DNA of 64,000 nt from Pieris napi (GCF_905475465.1 NC_062246.1:9760001-9824000); one strand, 5' to 3'. Shown: positions 43,801-54,948, counted from the first letter of the stretch. The notes: generated by a model from the sequence alone, not told the origin. Numbers and translations: made by a program.

Positions 43801-44658
43801 CTTTGCAATAGTTAGTATAAGCAAGAAGTTTCGATTATTTTTGCTTAGAAGTTTAGTCTCTGGCAAATTACAATGTATTATCCAGTGTCGAACTATTATT
43901 TTCATTTTGTAGGGCAAAACACAAAGAAGCGACCATTCTTCTACAGTGACAACAATCAGTGTACCACTACACCACTAATGCATCGGTATGAGGTAAAAAA
44001 ATCTTATTAGCTAAATGTTACCACAAATTGCTAATGCGCCGGGCCACCATTTGCAAAATGATAGATTAAAAAAAAATAGCGATGAAATGTAATAAAACAT
44101 TTCATAAGAACACATAATATTTAAGAATGTTTTAATAGAATTTTGTTGTTTAATCAAAATATTATTTGATAAGGTTCCACATTAGTAATTCGTGGATAAG
44201 CAACTCAGTTTCAGAGACAAGTTTTAGTGCGACGTACTCTGTGAAAATAATTTGACAGAAGGATAATTGGCGCGCTTTTTTAATTTTAAACCAAATAAAG
44301 AAAAACTGTCGGAACAATTCTTAGCGAAGCAATAGTTATTGGTTTCTCAACTTAAGAAAATACTTATATCATAGAAATTGTTTGTTAAATTTTAATCATT
44401 CAAAAAAGGCTGTCGCATTTTCCAAATTCAAACAAGCACATTATAGCGTCGGTGCTATGTAACTTCCTTTAGCGTTAGCGATCCCGAATTCAGTTTTTGG
44501 ACCGCGCGAGGCTGTGTGTGACATCAGCGCTACAGATAGAAAAACGTTGGAGTAGGATTGGAAGTTACACAGTACCGGCGCAGTTTAGAACATTTTGTAA
44601 AGAAAAATGTAATTTTAATATTTCTATTTTCCAGGATTTATCGCGAATCCTTCAGTGA
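34888..44658 (+). CDS. THAP-domain protein, acidic, paralogue of the minus-strand gene
   Basis: Probable DNA-binding regulator. Exons: 34888-35098, 37867-38002, 39660-39792, 40716-41101, 41660-41760, 42202-42282, 43067-43123, 43416-43493, 43913-43992, 44635-44658 (stop TGA); phases agree throughout, 428 residues. The THAP finger has MGYYCTVPQC, FHRFPRD, CSLHF (C5, C10, C52, H55) and, in exon 2, DAVPTQNLP, the AVPT box. The remainder is Glu/Asp- and Gln-rich (for example QQQNIHMLQEQH) with SUMO-like VKEE and VKQE motifs, and no second zinc finger. Exon 1 is 70 codons plus one base, exactly like the neighbour's. Alternatives in frame: donor GTAAGA at 35087 (four codons shorter) and acceptor at 40697 (six codons longer). 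Reading past the exon 5 donor gives GKDGKII and a stop, and past the exon 8 donor CE and a stop, so shorter forms are possible. The last three exons are less certain than the first seven. Confidence 0.87.
36447..37178 (-). mobile_element. pogo/Tigger-type Tc1-mariner element
   Basis: Ends are inverted (CAGTAAAATCTCTTTATTCG and the complement of GCGCGAATAGGGAGCTTTTACTG) with TA on both sides, the Tc1/mariner target. Subterminal CGCGAATA or CGCGAATAAAG motifs recur at both ends. The minus strand keeps the end of a transposase (separate entry). At 732 bp it is far too short to be autonomous. It lies in THAP intron 1. Confidence 0.85.
36695..36934 (-). pseudogene. Tigger/jerky-like transposase C-terminal remnant
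   Basis: A 79-codon frame reads TLKSCWKKLWPAL, then an acidic stretch and SSDIQELLESQDEVLTETDL. The CWKKLWP and DIxELLxSHxExLT-DL motifs characterise the C-terminal part of Tigger/JRK-type DDE transposases. The catalytic domain is missing. Further pieces upstream on the same strand are frame-broken. Confidence 0.75.
37430..37745. other. GC-richer unassigned block in THAP intron 1
   Basis: Compositionally unlike its AT-rich surroundings, with GGGGAATTCCCCGTAATCCC and GGGGTCCCTTTGTATCC stretches. The minus strand is open for 98 codons (starting MGCRPGPRGYKG), but the peptide matches no family I know. Perhaps a fragment of an unidentified transposable element. Confidence 0.35.
38096..38605. repeat. 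Distant inverted pair in THAP intron 2
   Basis: GTTTGGCTAATGAAAGAAGA near 38112 is matched in reverse by TCTTCTTTCATTAGCCAGAC near 38571, with CTAGAGT on the outer side of both. The span could be a decayed TIR element; the middle is AT-rich without a frame. Confidence 0.45.
39040..39560. repeat. Low-complexity non-coding block with hairpins and an AT palindrome
   Basis: Starts with a 12-G run (39057-39068), followed by AAGTTGTAGGTCATAAAAAG with an internal inverted pair (AAGTTGTAG and CTACAACTTTT), then AACCAACTTTTTGGTTTTTT, another hairpin. It ends with a perfect palindrome (separate entry). No frame. Resembles unclassified arthropod repeats, but no second copy is in this window. Confidence 0.4.
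39476..39517. repeat. Perfect 42-bp palindrome with an AT core
   Basis: CTATGGTAAT, then alternating AT, then ATTACCATAG: a perfect self-complementary sequence without a loop. It sits in THAP intron 2, about 140 bp before exon 3. Confidence 0.9.
40245..40607. repeat. TIR element of the AAGTATACTTCTTT family in THAP intron 3
   Basis: Left end AAGTTATACTTCTTTAGGCG, right end GCCAAAGAAGTATAACTTCT followed by TACGCGCGTACATAAGTACA. Internal GATGCGCGCGCACCGTGACA and AAATTATCAGTATGAAGTTG match 61600-62144. It ends about 90-110 bp before THAP exon 4. Confidence 0.75.
41808..42140. repeat. 5'-truncated copy of the same TIR family in THAP intron 5
   Basis: Shows GGTGACACAAAATTAACAGG and ATGAAGTTAGTGGCGC on the left, and the full right end (GCCAAAGAAGTATAACTTCT, then CGCGCATACATAAGTACACG). 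The outer left terminus is missing. It ends about 60 bp before THAP exon 6. Confidence 0.65.
44440..44590. repeat. Short inverted-repeat element in the last THAP intron
   Basis: GCGTCGGTGCTATGTAACTTCC near the left end pairs with GGAAGTTACACAGTACCGGC near the right. The centre contains GGACCGCGCGAGG. Non-coding. It lies about 45 bp before the final coding exon. Confidence 0.6.
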
Positions 44659-47600
44659 AAGTCATTCCTGGTAACTTGTCTGACTGATTTGGTTTCATTT
44701 GTTTTTCATTTTCTGAAATTGTACAACATTCCACCATTTGGAAATATACATAATTATTTGGCTTTATGTTTTGGTCAAATTTTTAAACTTGTTATACAGT
44801 GACAACTTTAATTTTCGGGTCAGTTATGTTTTTGGTATTTTTTAATTTAAAGCCAATCTTGTCAGACTTCAATCTCTTAAGTTTTTTGTGTGATATACAT
44901 AGATGATAGTTTATTGTAATTTACTGTATGGGGATCAATTTTTATACAAGGACGTAGCTATGATGTTAATACCAAAAATATATATTTATTTTTTATTTAT
45001 TTATTTACACTTTGTTGCAATAAAAATAAAAGAAACACAAATAACACAATACATAAAAATTATAAGAGATTTTTTATTATTACATAAAAATAATAATAAA
45101 AAAAACTTTTATTTAACCAATATACTATATATACATCTATATATAATCTTTTACGTAAAATCATAGTAATGTTTCAGATAATTTGTAGTATTTTTTTTCA
45201 TCATCAAGATCAAAATAATATTACATCTGAAAATAATTTTTGTTTGTCGTTGCTACGTCCTAAATAAAATATTTTTATTTAACCAATATACTAAGATATC
45301 TTTATTGTATAGAAAAAGTAATAGTTTGTACTTTACATTTTCTACTGTAGACATTGACAGATGTCACCTCTTGAAGGCCTAGCGAATCTGTCAAGGGAGA
45401 ACCAAAGTAAGTTGTTAGAAAGGCCATAAACTACAGAGTCTCCCTAGCAGCTTAGCATTATGGTGCCATTTTTTATTTACGTGAACCATAATAAGTCTTG
45501 TTTTAATATATAAAATGGAACTTCTAAAAAATTTTACACTACTATATGTTCTTCTAGTAAACAAAAATGGTCTGAGAGCCGAAATATAGAATCAATAATA
45601 TGCCGGAATTCGATTTTACGTATTATTCTCTAGAGGAATGTAATATGAGGTGACCAATTGGAACATTTTCTTACTTTAAAAATAATAAAATTGTGATATA
45701 AACAGGAGACACAGAGTTTTTGAAAAGTTTCATTTCTATTACGTGTACAGTTCTGCAAGGGCAATTGTAATAAATAGTTACCAGTTAGATTCTTATTGCA
45801 TTTTATATGCTGGCATCATTTTTGACTTAGCATTTTTTCTGCAGTGTGAGATGGCAATATTTATAGCTTTTTTTTTACAAAAAATGCTGTATCTTAAATG
45901 ATGCGTCTTTTGGAAGAGTACACCTGGGTGGTGATATATCGAATTTAAGAATAATGTATAAATTTAGATTAAGTATTGTCACAAGAAAGAACTAAATTTT
46001 TTAAATCTTGCCAAAGTTTTAGGACACATGTAAATATGAAAAATTAATATATTTAAGTTATTTTTTTTTGGCGTATTTGGAGTTGATATTTTATTTTTTT
46101 TGGTGCTGTTATTTTATATATTTTAGAATCGAGTACAATTGTGAACGCACATATTTTTCTAGGTTTCTGTTTTTTTTATTTTTATTGAAAGTTCTATCAA
46201 TGACAATGATGCGATGCAGGTATAATATCTTATTGTATTTTTGGAAGATTAAAATCAGTTATCGTAGTTTGGCGTTGTAAGAGATTTTTTAAAATCAATT
46301 TCGTCAAATTATCTTGACTTGTGTACTAATCGTCAAATATATAGATTTTACATTATTGTATAATCTATATAAATAATTTTAAATACGGAAAAGATAAAAT
46401 ATATTTCAGTATGAAAAATCGATTTTTAAAAATCCACAGGCCAAAGCTAACGACTTTTACTCTATGAATGATGTAAGAAATTTGATTATTTGCTTGCGTC
46501 GTATGGGAACGAAATTTTATTTTTTTGTTATAATTTATTATTTGGTAGCTTATAGAGTAAAATTCTGTTCATATATACTCTGGATTTACTGATTGTATTT
46601 ATAATAAAGGATATTTTGCAAATTATCTGTGAATATTTGTAAAGATAAAGTTACCAGCTGTAATTTTTTAAAGAAACATTCTGGATTGGACACCTTCATA
46701 TTTCCAACTTACGATTTTTAAAATAATGTATATCTAATTCAAATTTATACATATACTTAATACACATTCTTAATTAATTATTTTATTTTATTAAATAATT
46801 CAAAAGTCTACTTGTAGGCGCGAACTGAAAATTCGGTGTTGCAATCGCTTATTGGAATTTTGTCAATTGTCAATACTCTCAGTCTCTGGTAGCGTAGAGT
46901 AGAGTTTCTGTTTTCTATGAATAGTATTCGAAACAACGTTTGTGTTGTTTAGTATGAGCCAACGAAATGTACTCATCGATTTGACGTAATGTTAAGGGTG
47001 CTGAAAACACACTTTGTTGAACTTTATGCTATTTACCCGGACACAAATACGTAGAAATATTTAATTTTAAGTTGGTTATATGAAGAGTACAATATATATC
47101 AAAGAAAGTTGTTTTATGAACGTGTAGTTTAAGATAGTTAAGATGTTACGCGCTAGAATTTTTTTGTTTACATATTTTTTACGTCAGTGGCCATTTGAAA
47201 TAAATAATTTGAAAATGTTTTTGTTTTATTTATTTTTATACCAGTATTGGGAGAATAAACAATTTGGAACGTCGGGGCCCAAGGTATTGTGGTCGTCTGA
47301 TCGTAATATTAATTGAATTTGTATGGTTATACTGCGGTAAGAAATTTGTTATCTCTAACATTAATTACGACGATTTAAACAATCGTATTAATTCGAGGAA
47401 ATTGATATTAAATTGTACAAAAATATTCCAGTGTATAAGAATAATAATAAATTTAAAATAATATTCTGTCATCGGCATAATATGTAGAATGTATTTTTAA
47501 GGCAAGGTCAGTACCTACAACAAGTAAACAAAATCACAGATCTTTAATTATTTTGCAATTTCAATATGTTACGTCATGTGTTGAGGTAGCATAAAAAGGT

Positions 47601-47890
47601 ACGTAAGTACATAATAATGTTTACATATATTGCGGATGTACTGAGATTTACTTAAACCATAGTGTCGCGTCGTAGCTAAGTGTAAAAATAAACTAACACT
47701 TAGTTCTCGTTTGAAATTTGCATTCTCGATAATCATTGCTTTTAAAATCATACATGCAAAAGTGAATTTGTTATGCATAAATTGGTTTAGTACTGCGTCA
47801 CGAGTCACGACGGCAAGGGCAAACATGACAAATGACGCTCCGTGGCCCTGTCAAGACTTGTCAAAATTGACTTGATAAAATAAGCTTTTA
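44659..47890. other. 3' untranslated region and downstream flank of the plus-strand THAP gene
   Basis: AT-rich, no coding exon seen. AATAAA at 45263-45268 is a plausible plus-strand poly(A) signal about 0.6 kb after the stop; another is at 46603-46608. ATTTATTTATTTACACTTTG near 44990 recurs at 54187, a probable retroposon piece. Beyond 46800 I see nothing recognisable. Confidence 0.45.
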
Positions 47891-47899
47891 CTGTGTGAC

Positions 47900-48370
47900 T
47901 AGACTTCTTTTTTATTGTTGGGAAATATTACAGACCCCCGCGCCGGGGCAACTTTTAAAAGTGACACGAGGACTGGGGGGGTTTTAGTAGGTAGACACAA
48001 TGGACCCCTACCCATTAAAACCCAACAGGCCCATCTGCTCGCTATGGACGGGAGGCACGGTTACAGTTTCCCTTAATCCGTGTCGAAAGGAATGTTGAAA
48101 TGCCAATCACTTGCAACTTCCATCCTCGGCCTAGGATATTCGTATACATCCCAAACATCACAGTCTATTTTCTTAGGTAGCATACCCACTGCTTGCTTTA
48201 GAAATTCGACCGTGCCCTCCATGTACGGTTTAAGCACTCGCCCGGTACCGCACAACCCTCCCAAGGGCAGAATACAAATTTAAATTTATAGAGAACCTGC
48301 GCACCGACCGGGAATCGAACCTGATACCCCTCCAAGCGGTCACTTAATAAGACCGCTAGGCTATGAAGCC
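47900..48370 (-). repeat. SINE-like repeat with tRNA-like head, minus orientation
   Basis: On the minus strand it starts GGGCTTCATAGCCTAGCGGT, has GGTTCGATTCCCGGTCGG (B-box-like) within 60 bp, and ends GTCTGTAATATTTCCCAACA followed by an A-rich tail. The middle is open for 63 codons (48264-48073), but without recognisable domains. Head and tail organisation is that of a tRNA-derived retroposon, distinct from the family at 3058. No second copy in this window. Confidence 0.65.
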
Positions 48371-49869
48371 CTTACTGTATGACTCACCTAACCTGCTGCT
48401 TATATTGGTTTAGTACTTAATATAAAACTTCTTTATCTATACTAATATTATAAAGTAAATAAAGTTTGAGTGGTCTCGGTACCTGGACAGATTTTGAATT
48501 ATTTTTTACCAATAGAAAGCCTAGCTTAAACGCGAAAAATAAAGACGTTTTTGCAGTCGGATTTGCAAAGAAATTCGAAGATAAAACGGTGGAACGATAC
48601 ATTTCTTATAAATGCTAATTTCGACAAGATACTCACAATTGTTCTATGTGCGTCGTACGAACACGAATTACCTGCATAATTCGTCAATGTTTTGGGTATT
48701 ATCTACTAGGATATTGATATTTTCCACCTCACCAAAGAGGATTTGAGTTTTGCTTTATTTTATAATATAATAACATATACATATTATAAAATAAAACAAA
48801 ACTTACCTGTAAGATTACTAATAAATAAATACCTTAACGATGAGAGATATACAATTGAGTTGTAGAGAAATAAAGCTTTTTGTAAACAGCTTTTTAAGGT
48901 GCAACATATGTCTAAAATTTACATTATATTAAAAAATTCTTCCGCCGCGACTATCTGTTGCTCGCGATAAACGAAAAGCCATCAATATCTAGGATAATTC
49001 ATGAGTTTAGGTATATAATTTGCAAGGTTTACGGGTTACAGTAGCCCATGCGAAGCCGAGGGCGAGGTTTAATAAACGCGAATGTATAACATTTACATAA
49101 CTCGGTGTTTCGCGTGATTTTCAGGAATCGTCAACGAGAAAGTTATTACAATTATTTAGGCATGTAAGTTTTATATGGGATTTCATTTAGACTGTTTTAG
49201 CTTCACAAACATAGTGTTTCTAAGCTCTTTATTTTAATATTTTTAATAATGAAATGCTTATACAAAGTTTTAGGGCAGATAATCTGCCTTAATGTTTTTG
49301 ACGTGACAACGTCTTATAGTTATAATTCGATGGCGCCGGCTGCACGCACGAAAAAACATGACTCATGCGGCGTTACCTCGCTCTGAGGCGTTCCATTTAA
49401 AGCTTGAAGTGCAAGCGAGAGCGCGAAGCGACAGAGAGGCACAATCGGACTCCGCGCTCTTCAGCGTTCAACATCTGTCGCTCTCCTACTTGAGTGAGCG
49501 ATTCGTGACGTTGTCACGTTCAACTATCGTCAGTAAACCGACTTTACAGACAACCTATTTATAATAACTAATATAAATATTATTATTTTTTTTTAAGAAT
49601 TTTGTTTACGATATATGATTGTTAGTTTACAACTGGACATCTTTTCTATATGTGTTCAAGTCGTTAGAATCGTGGTACAATTCCATGATTAATTTAACTA
49701 CAAGTCATACGAAAAATATTTTAATTATAGCTTATTGACGACATTTTACGCTAACGTTTTAATAATAACGCGGGCTAAGGTTAGTAACCTATTACGTATT
49801 GCTTTGAATTGATTGAACTTTGGCGTCGAATTATTTTAAAATTCAAATGAAACTGTAATCAAGGGTGGA
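48371..49869. other. Intergenic DNA with a GC-rich island
   Basis: No exon confirmed. About 49330-49520 is GC-richer (GATGGCGCCGGCTGCACGC, GCGAGAGCGCGAAGCGACAG) and flanked by an inverted pair: ACGTGACAACGTCTTATAG near 49300 and GACGTTGTCACGTTC near 49508. This may be a TIR element or a promoter-associated island. The plus frame at 49358-49564 reads through it but resembles no protein. Confidence 0.4.
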
Positions 49870-49925
49870 TACAGTATTACTTGTCATTTGTTTTGTGAGA
49901 GACGTGGGTTTCAGTGAAAAATCAG
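49870..49925 (+). other. Candidate 5' untranslated exon end
   Basis: GTGAAAAATCAG followed by GTAAGTATTT at 49926 is a strong donor preceded by non-repetitive sequence. The next plus-strand acceptor with an apparent start codon is at 60791. Pairing the two is a guess based on position only. Confidence 0.25.
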
Positions 49926-49954
49926 GTAAGTATTTCTAAAATATCAGACATAGA

Positions 49955-50170
49955 CATAACATTTATTACTATCGAAACACACACTCAGAAACACACAAAA
50001 TAATATTAATAAAAATAATGAAAAATAACAATTTTTAAAGAACTAGGCACGTTTTAAATGTGTAATGCGTGTGTGTTGTGGTTGTAACTGGTCCTGGCTC
50101 AGCATTATGCTGAGGAGCAGACTGTTCCACAGCGCTGGTCATTCTGCCAGAGACCACAACAGCTAGTTGG
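49955..50170. repeat. Dispersed retroposon piece
   Basis: Begins CATAACATTTATTACTATCG with CA-rich CACACTCAGAAACACACA, matching 8874-8945. It continues with GGTTGTAACTGGTCCTGGC and GAGGAGCAGACTGTTCCACA, then CAGAGACCACAACAG. Non-coding; clade unknown. Confidence 0.5.
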
Positions 50171-50567
50171 CGGAAAAATAATGTGATAATAATAATACTT
50201 AGTAGAAAAAATTCTAAAAGTAAAAATTTGCAGTGTAAGTAAAGAAGTCTTGTGTTAAAGTAGGTATATAGTGAGTAAAATAAAAATAAAAATAAAGATA
50301 AGAATAACTGTTAAGAATATATATTATCTTTCCGCACATCTATATGTGCAGTATCCTCATGTGATGATGAGCATAATATAATAATCGTTGCTTAAAACAT
50401 TTCGTAAAAAACCTTTATTTAAAAGAATGACAGAGTCTTAATTTTAGGACTAGCAATAAATGTTCATAAGTTTACATTAAGGAACACGAATAATATAATT
50501 TCATTAATTCGGTTGTAATCAATAGATATTCAAAAAATACAAAACTCTATTTTTATTTAACTGCTGC

Positions 50568-50749
50568 CTTGCGATTCTGTAACTCACTTTTCGAACTCAC
50601 AGAGGATAAGGAGGGAGCTTGAAGTTTATTGTTTATCAGAATGCCAAATCATAAAATGACTGCTTCACGACTGATTTGAGCGCGACCGCCGCGCCGCGGC
50701 TAAAACCGCTGTGTGAGTTCGATAAGTGAGTTACAGAATCGCAAGGCTG
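50568..50749. repeat. Inverted-repeat element (MITE)
   Basis: Left arm CCTTGCGATTCTGTAACTCA, then CTTTTCGAACTCACA; right arm TGTGTGAGTTCGATAAGTGA, then GTTACAGAATCGCAAGG. The arms are near-perfect over about 40 bp. Arm fragments recur near 18325-18480 and 1465-1490. No frame. Confidence 0.8.
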
Positions 50750-51302
50750 AACTATTTGCCATTTATTATCACTTGTGACTGCAATTTTAACGCCGCTCAA
50801 ATAAAGTGTAAAAATTCAGTTGATTTTAAGCCGGAGTTTGTACGAAAAACTATTACAACTACTATGATGACTTCCTTCCTTATTTGGACTTATATCGCGT
50901 AATACTAACAAGTCTAACGCGATGCCAAGATTGCCAAGAAGCGCTTTGTCTATTAAAAGAACGTAAAGAAAATTGGATACAGAAGCAATATTGAAGTAGG
51001 AATTTGCAAATTGAATTTTTACAGTTCATGTATAACAAATGTAGTTATTCGAGAAGAATTCCGCTATCCGCATTCTTAAGTGAATAGGTATTTTTAAATA
51101 GTAAATCATTAAAAATTAAATTTGTAGTTGGATGACCTAATACATATGTTTTGGTACACTTGGATCGTAGTTAAGAAACTAGTTTTTATAAGAATAAAAA
51201 CTCCCGTCCGTCTTCCCCGTTCAATATCTGTTCATTTAAGCGGTGGTTAAAAAACCATCTCCTAGACAGCCGTGCCCACTTTAGCATCAGGTGGGAATGT
51301 GG

Positions 51303-51737
51303 CCGTACGTACACATGTCAGAGGTAAAACTTCTTTGGCAAAGTAATTTTTAAGTCTTGTTCATATTTATACAAATCAAAAAAATTTAGATTTCCGAGAC
51401 TTAGAGGGAGGGAAAAAGGAAGATATGTTAAGAATTTAATTGTCATTAAAATATTGTCGAAAATTTATACAAATAATAAATTTAAATTTTTAAATTTATC
51501 TCTTCGATAATAAAAACACATGGTATTTTAATTTGCATAAAATATGAAATACTAATATTTCATAAATTCTCTTTACGAAATTTTAATTTTAAAAATAGAA
51601 TTTATATAATTCACCCTTCTCACTCTCTCTCAATCAGTCTCAATTGCTCTCTCCCTTCTTCGACAAAAACGCTGCACATCTTCGTGACGTTCCGTAAAAA
51701 TTTTACCCTCATGCGCCTAAAGAAGTTGCATTTCAAA
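51303..51737. repeat. TIR element of the AAGTATACTTCTTT family
   Basis: Closely similar to 7869-8325 end to end: GTACACATGTCAGA, AAACTTCTTTGGCAAA, GATTTCCGAGACTTAGAG, CACTCTCTCTCAATC, CTGCACATCTTCGTGACGTT and CATGCGCCTAAAGAAGT. Confidence 0.75.
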
Positions 51738-52969
51738 AACTTTTGTGGTATTTGTAATTTTAGTTATTGTATAACTAAGCAATAAATAATAATCTAATCA
51801 AAGTAGCGTTCAAGTTAGCTTCAGGAGCCGAACATCAAGTAAAAGATCTTTTTACATTTCCTGTTTAGCTTACTAACTGTAAAAATGTAAAAATGTAAAA
51901 ATAAAATATCTCAATAGACATAGAGACCCCAAAGTCTTTTGACTATAGTCTATAGACTTGAGTCGCTGAACTTGTGACAAATTACTTATTAATGACATAC
52001 ATTATTAAATTTACTTAAGTATACATAAAAGACAATAGATTGAACTTATTTAACCTAAATTGAATTGCAAAATTATTTAAATTTTCTTTGCACCAAAGGC
52101 ACGTCAAAGGCGTTTTCGTTTTAATCAAAGAGGTAGAATAAAAGCACAGATTACTAATGTGTATTTGGAAATAAATAATAATTTTAATTTTTGAATATGA
52201 CAACAAAATCTTTCTCTGTGCTCTTCATACGCGCTTTATCTCATAAAAGCATTTTGCAGTGACAGTGCCCGTGCTCTGATTGAAACCAATAAAGTTCATA
52301 ATTGGCAGAATTCATTATCGCCTCTTCAGTGTTTGCAATATTTGAATGTCGATGAAACTGACAGGTGTCAAGTTACGGATCATAGATTATATATGATAAT
52401 CATAGATAGAAATTAAAACTGCCTATTATTATGTATGTACCTACGATATGTGCCTACGAATCACTACGATGACGTCATACCCTGACACGCGCTGACGAAG
52501 TTATGCCAGTCAGGGCTTAGACTGGTCGAGAATCCTTCCTTTAGGTTGGAGAAACTGTTAATCCTCCACATAAGTGGAATGTCGTAACTATACCATCTGG
52601 GTCATGTGGCAAAGTCTTTTGATGGAGCCGTATCAGTAAAAATCGTCACGTTGTACGAAGTTTAATTTTAATAAACTTCGAGATTTTCAGCTTACTCAAT
52701 TACAAGTTGTATATGTCCGACTAATGGCAATTAGTTATCCAATAAGCTTTCCAATTATCGGAGTATATTTTATGTTTTATTATCAGCCTGTTCTAATAGT
52801 TAAGTAATTTCTTTGTGTGTTATAAAATACTGAATAAATTGTTATAAACATTAAACTTCCTTAACATTAAACTTGGCCTAAGGCCACCAACGGAGCGCAT
52901 AACGTTTCTAGATCACGTACGCGGAGCCACGAAAGCGTCGTATGAAGTAGTGTAGTACAAATCAGTGGT
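51738..52969. other. AT-rich intergenic DNA
   Basis: No gene or matched repeat. A local inverted stretch AAGTCTTTTGACTATAGTCTATAGACTTG lies at about 51931-51959 (arms AAGTCTtttgACTATAG type). Nothing else noted. Confidence 0.35.
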
Positions 52970-53140
52970 GATTTTACAAATTTTCAAGGTATAGGCTGTG
53001 TTTTTTGCCACCCTTGCCTCTACAATTGTCATTTCTAAGATTAATATTATTTCGTTGAAATTGCACGTAAAATAATGTTATTGACATCATCCAATTTGCA
53101 TCCTCCAACCAGTAGTATGACTGACATGTATATATATTAA
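52970..53140 (+). repeat. Dispersed repeat shared with 12833-13025
   Basis: ATTTTCAAGGTATAGGCTGT, CCCTTGCCTCTA, ATTTCGTTGAAATTGCACGT, AACCAGTAGTATGACTGACA. See the partner copy for the order of shared blocks. Confidence 0.6.
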
Positions 53141-53797
53141 CACTACCTGTTTGATACCTTTCGTTTAATTTTTTTTCGGTCCCTTGACTTGTATTCAAAT
53201 ATGTAGTTGAGCTATTAACATGCACACACACACATGCTTAGAATGCGATTTCCAATCGTTGACATTTTTCAAGATTATTGTTAATCTTCTTCAGTCTCTT
53301 TTTTAACTCTACTTTTTGTTGTTGCCTCAAACAAAACACAACTTCTATCATACTTAAATACATTTTAACTGTATAAGATACTTGATGATCTTTTGATTTT
53401 TTCATCAATCTTTTGTCATGCCAAAAGACGTAGTAAGGCATCTGTGAATTCGAAACCCAATTCAGCTAGCGTAATTTTTTATAGATTAGAAGAATTTATT
53501 ATAAAGGAAATTAATTATAAAAGGTCTCTAAATGCAAAGAAGCGTTGTCAAACACAGTCCCTCAATAAATATTTTAAAATACAAATATTTTCTTGTTCGC
53601 TATTTCCATAGCCTCAAATAATATCTAAGTCATCATTTTTATTTATACAATACGCAGTTAATATAATATAAACAAATAACCACTCTTGGGTTTCCTTGTT
53701 GTCTAATCATGTTGACCTTCGAGCAATAAAAATGCTGAATCGAAATTGATGCTTTTTGAATCTAAAAGAAATATTAAGAGATTCTTGCTTTTCTTTT

Positions 53798-53925
53798 ATA
53801 GAACAGGGGGCAAAACGGGGAGGAGGCTCACCTCCCATTAAGTAAAACTGCCCATGGAGGCTCACATTGCCAGAACGCTCGCAAGTACGTTGCCGGTCTT
53901 TTAAGAAAAACCGGGTCTACGTGCG
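53798..53925 (-). repeat. LINE 3'-terminal fragment, minus orientation
   Basis: TATAGAACAGGGGGCAAAAC, GGAGGCTCACCTCCCATTAA, CATTGCCAGAACGCTCGC and GTTGCCGGTCTTTTAAG in the usual order. The reverse-transcriptase remnant 110 bp further on lies on the same strand and upstream of it, so both may derive from one insertion. Confidence 0.75.
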
Positions 53926-54033
53926 GTCGTCAGTCTTGTATGGGACACTATGCCGCGGCTAAAAACCGTCTCATGAGCCCTTAGGGTTAAATGTGACCCC
54001 GTAGGACAGCTCGACTTCAGTCACAAGTTTGTT

Positions 54034-54150
54034 TCAGTACTGATTGACAACTGCCCGAGAAATACCCCTAATGTTGCTAAGTTGAAACATGTCATTGATA
54101 TGCAGAAGAAACAGGGTTGGAAATAGGAGACAGCCTTGTGGGACACCAGC
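54034..54150 (-). pseudogene. LINE reverse-transcriptase fragment
   Basis: The minus strand reads AGVPQGCLLFPTLFLLHIND then M and about 17 more codons to a TGA. (G)VPQG followed by PxLFLLxIND is the conserved reverse-transcriptase block upstream of the YADD catalytic motif in Jockey/CR1-type LINEs. The YADD block is not present before the stop, so this is a truncated fossil. Confidence 0.85.
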
Positions 54151-54726
54151 GTTCACGGGTTAAAGTTGGAACATGCTCCGTCAGTGATTTATTTATTTAC
54201 ACTTTGTTGCGCTCGAAAGCGATCTCTTCCAGGTAACCACTGTGAGAAAAGAAAAAAAATGTATTAAATTAGATAAGGTAGGCAAGAAGTGCAAAAATAC
54301 ATATTACATAATATGGTAACTAAGAAAAAAAAGAAACTCAACATGATCAAAAAGCAAACTAAACTAATAAAGGATATATGAAAAATAAAAAGTAAAATGT
54401 GCATATGAATCATAATAATTTCATTCAAGAATTTAATTTATGATCAGATGTTCCGATCAGGGAGAAAGCTGGAAATTCAGTTGCCGTATCGTTTTTCAAT
54501 AGCTGGTCAATAAGTTATCGGATCGCTTTCGCTATTTTAAATCGATCTATCTCTGAGAGGTTATGTCAAGATTGGTCCTCCATCTCTAGGTCCATTTTAT
54601 ACGTTTCGTTATAAGAGATAGGGAATACCAACCCCAAAAATGGGGTAACGTCTTATCTTAATTAGGAATATAAGCTAATTTGAATATTGTTATAAAGAAT
54701 TAGTTTTCGTTTGTACATTAAAACTT

Positions 54727-54948
54727 ATGGTAGGGGAGCCCAAGAGGGGATTTCGGGATTTACTAAAGCGCGGCAGATTAATATATAGGGGGATACCTTG
54801 TACCCGGTTAAGTACCTCCACAAAACATGAGGCTCATATATAAGGCCGCATAACATTTTTTTCTTCTTATTATCTAAGCTTTGCATCCCAATAGGTCTCT
54901 ACGACGCTCGAGTAAATCCCCATTTAGCATCGTGGGCTCCCCTACCAT
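54727..54948. mobile_element. 222-bp TIR element related to the start of the window
   Basis: Exact 16-bp inverted termini ATGGTAGGGGAGCCCA and TGGGCTCCCCTACCAT; similarity between ends extends inward (TTTACTAAAGCGC against GCTCGAGTAAATCCC). Its first 120 bp match 1136-1255 in reverse with only a few differences, including GCGGCAGATTAATATATAGG. No frame; a MITE-sized derivative. Superfamily not assigned. Confidence 0.8.
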
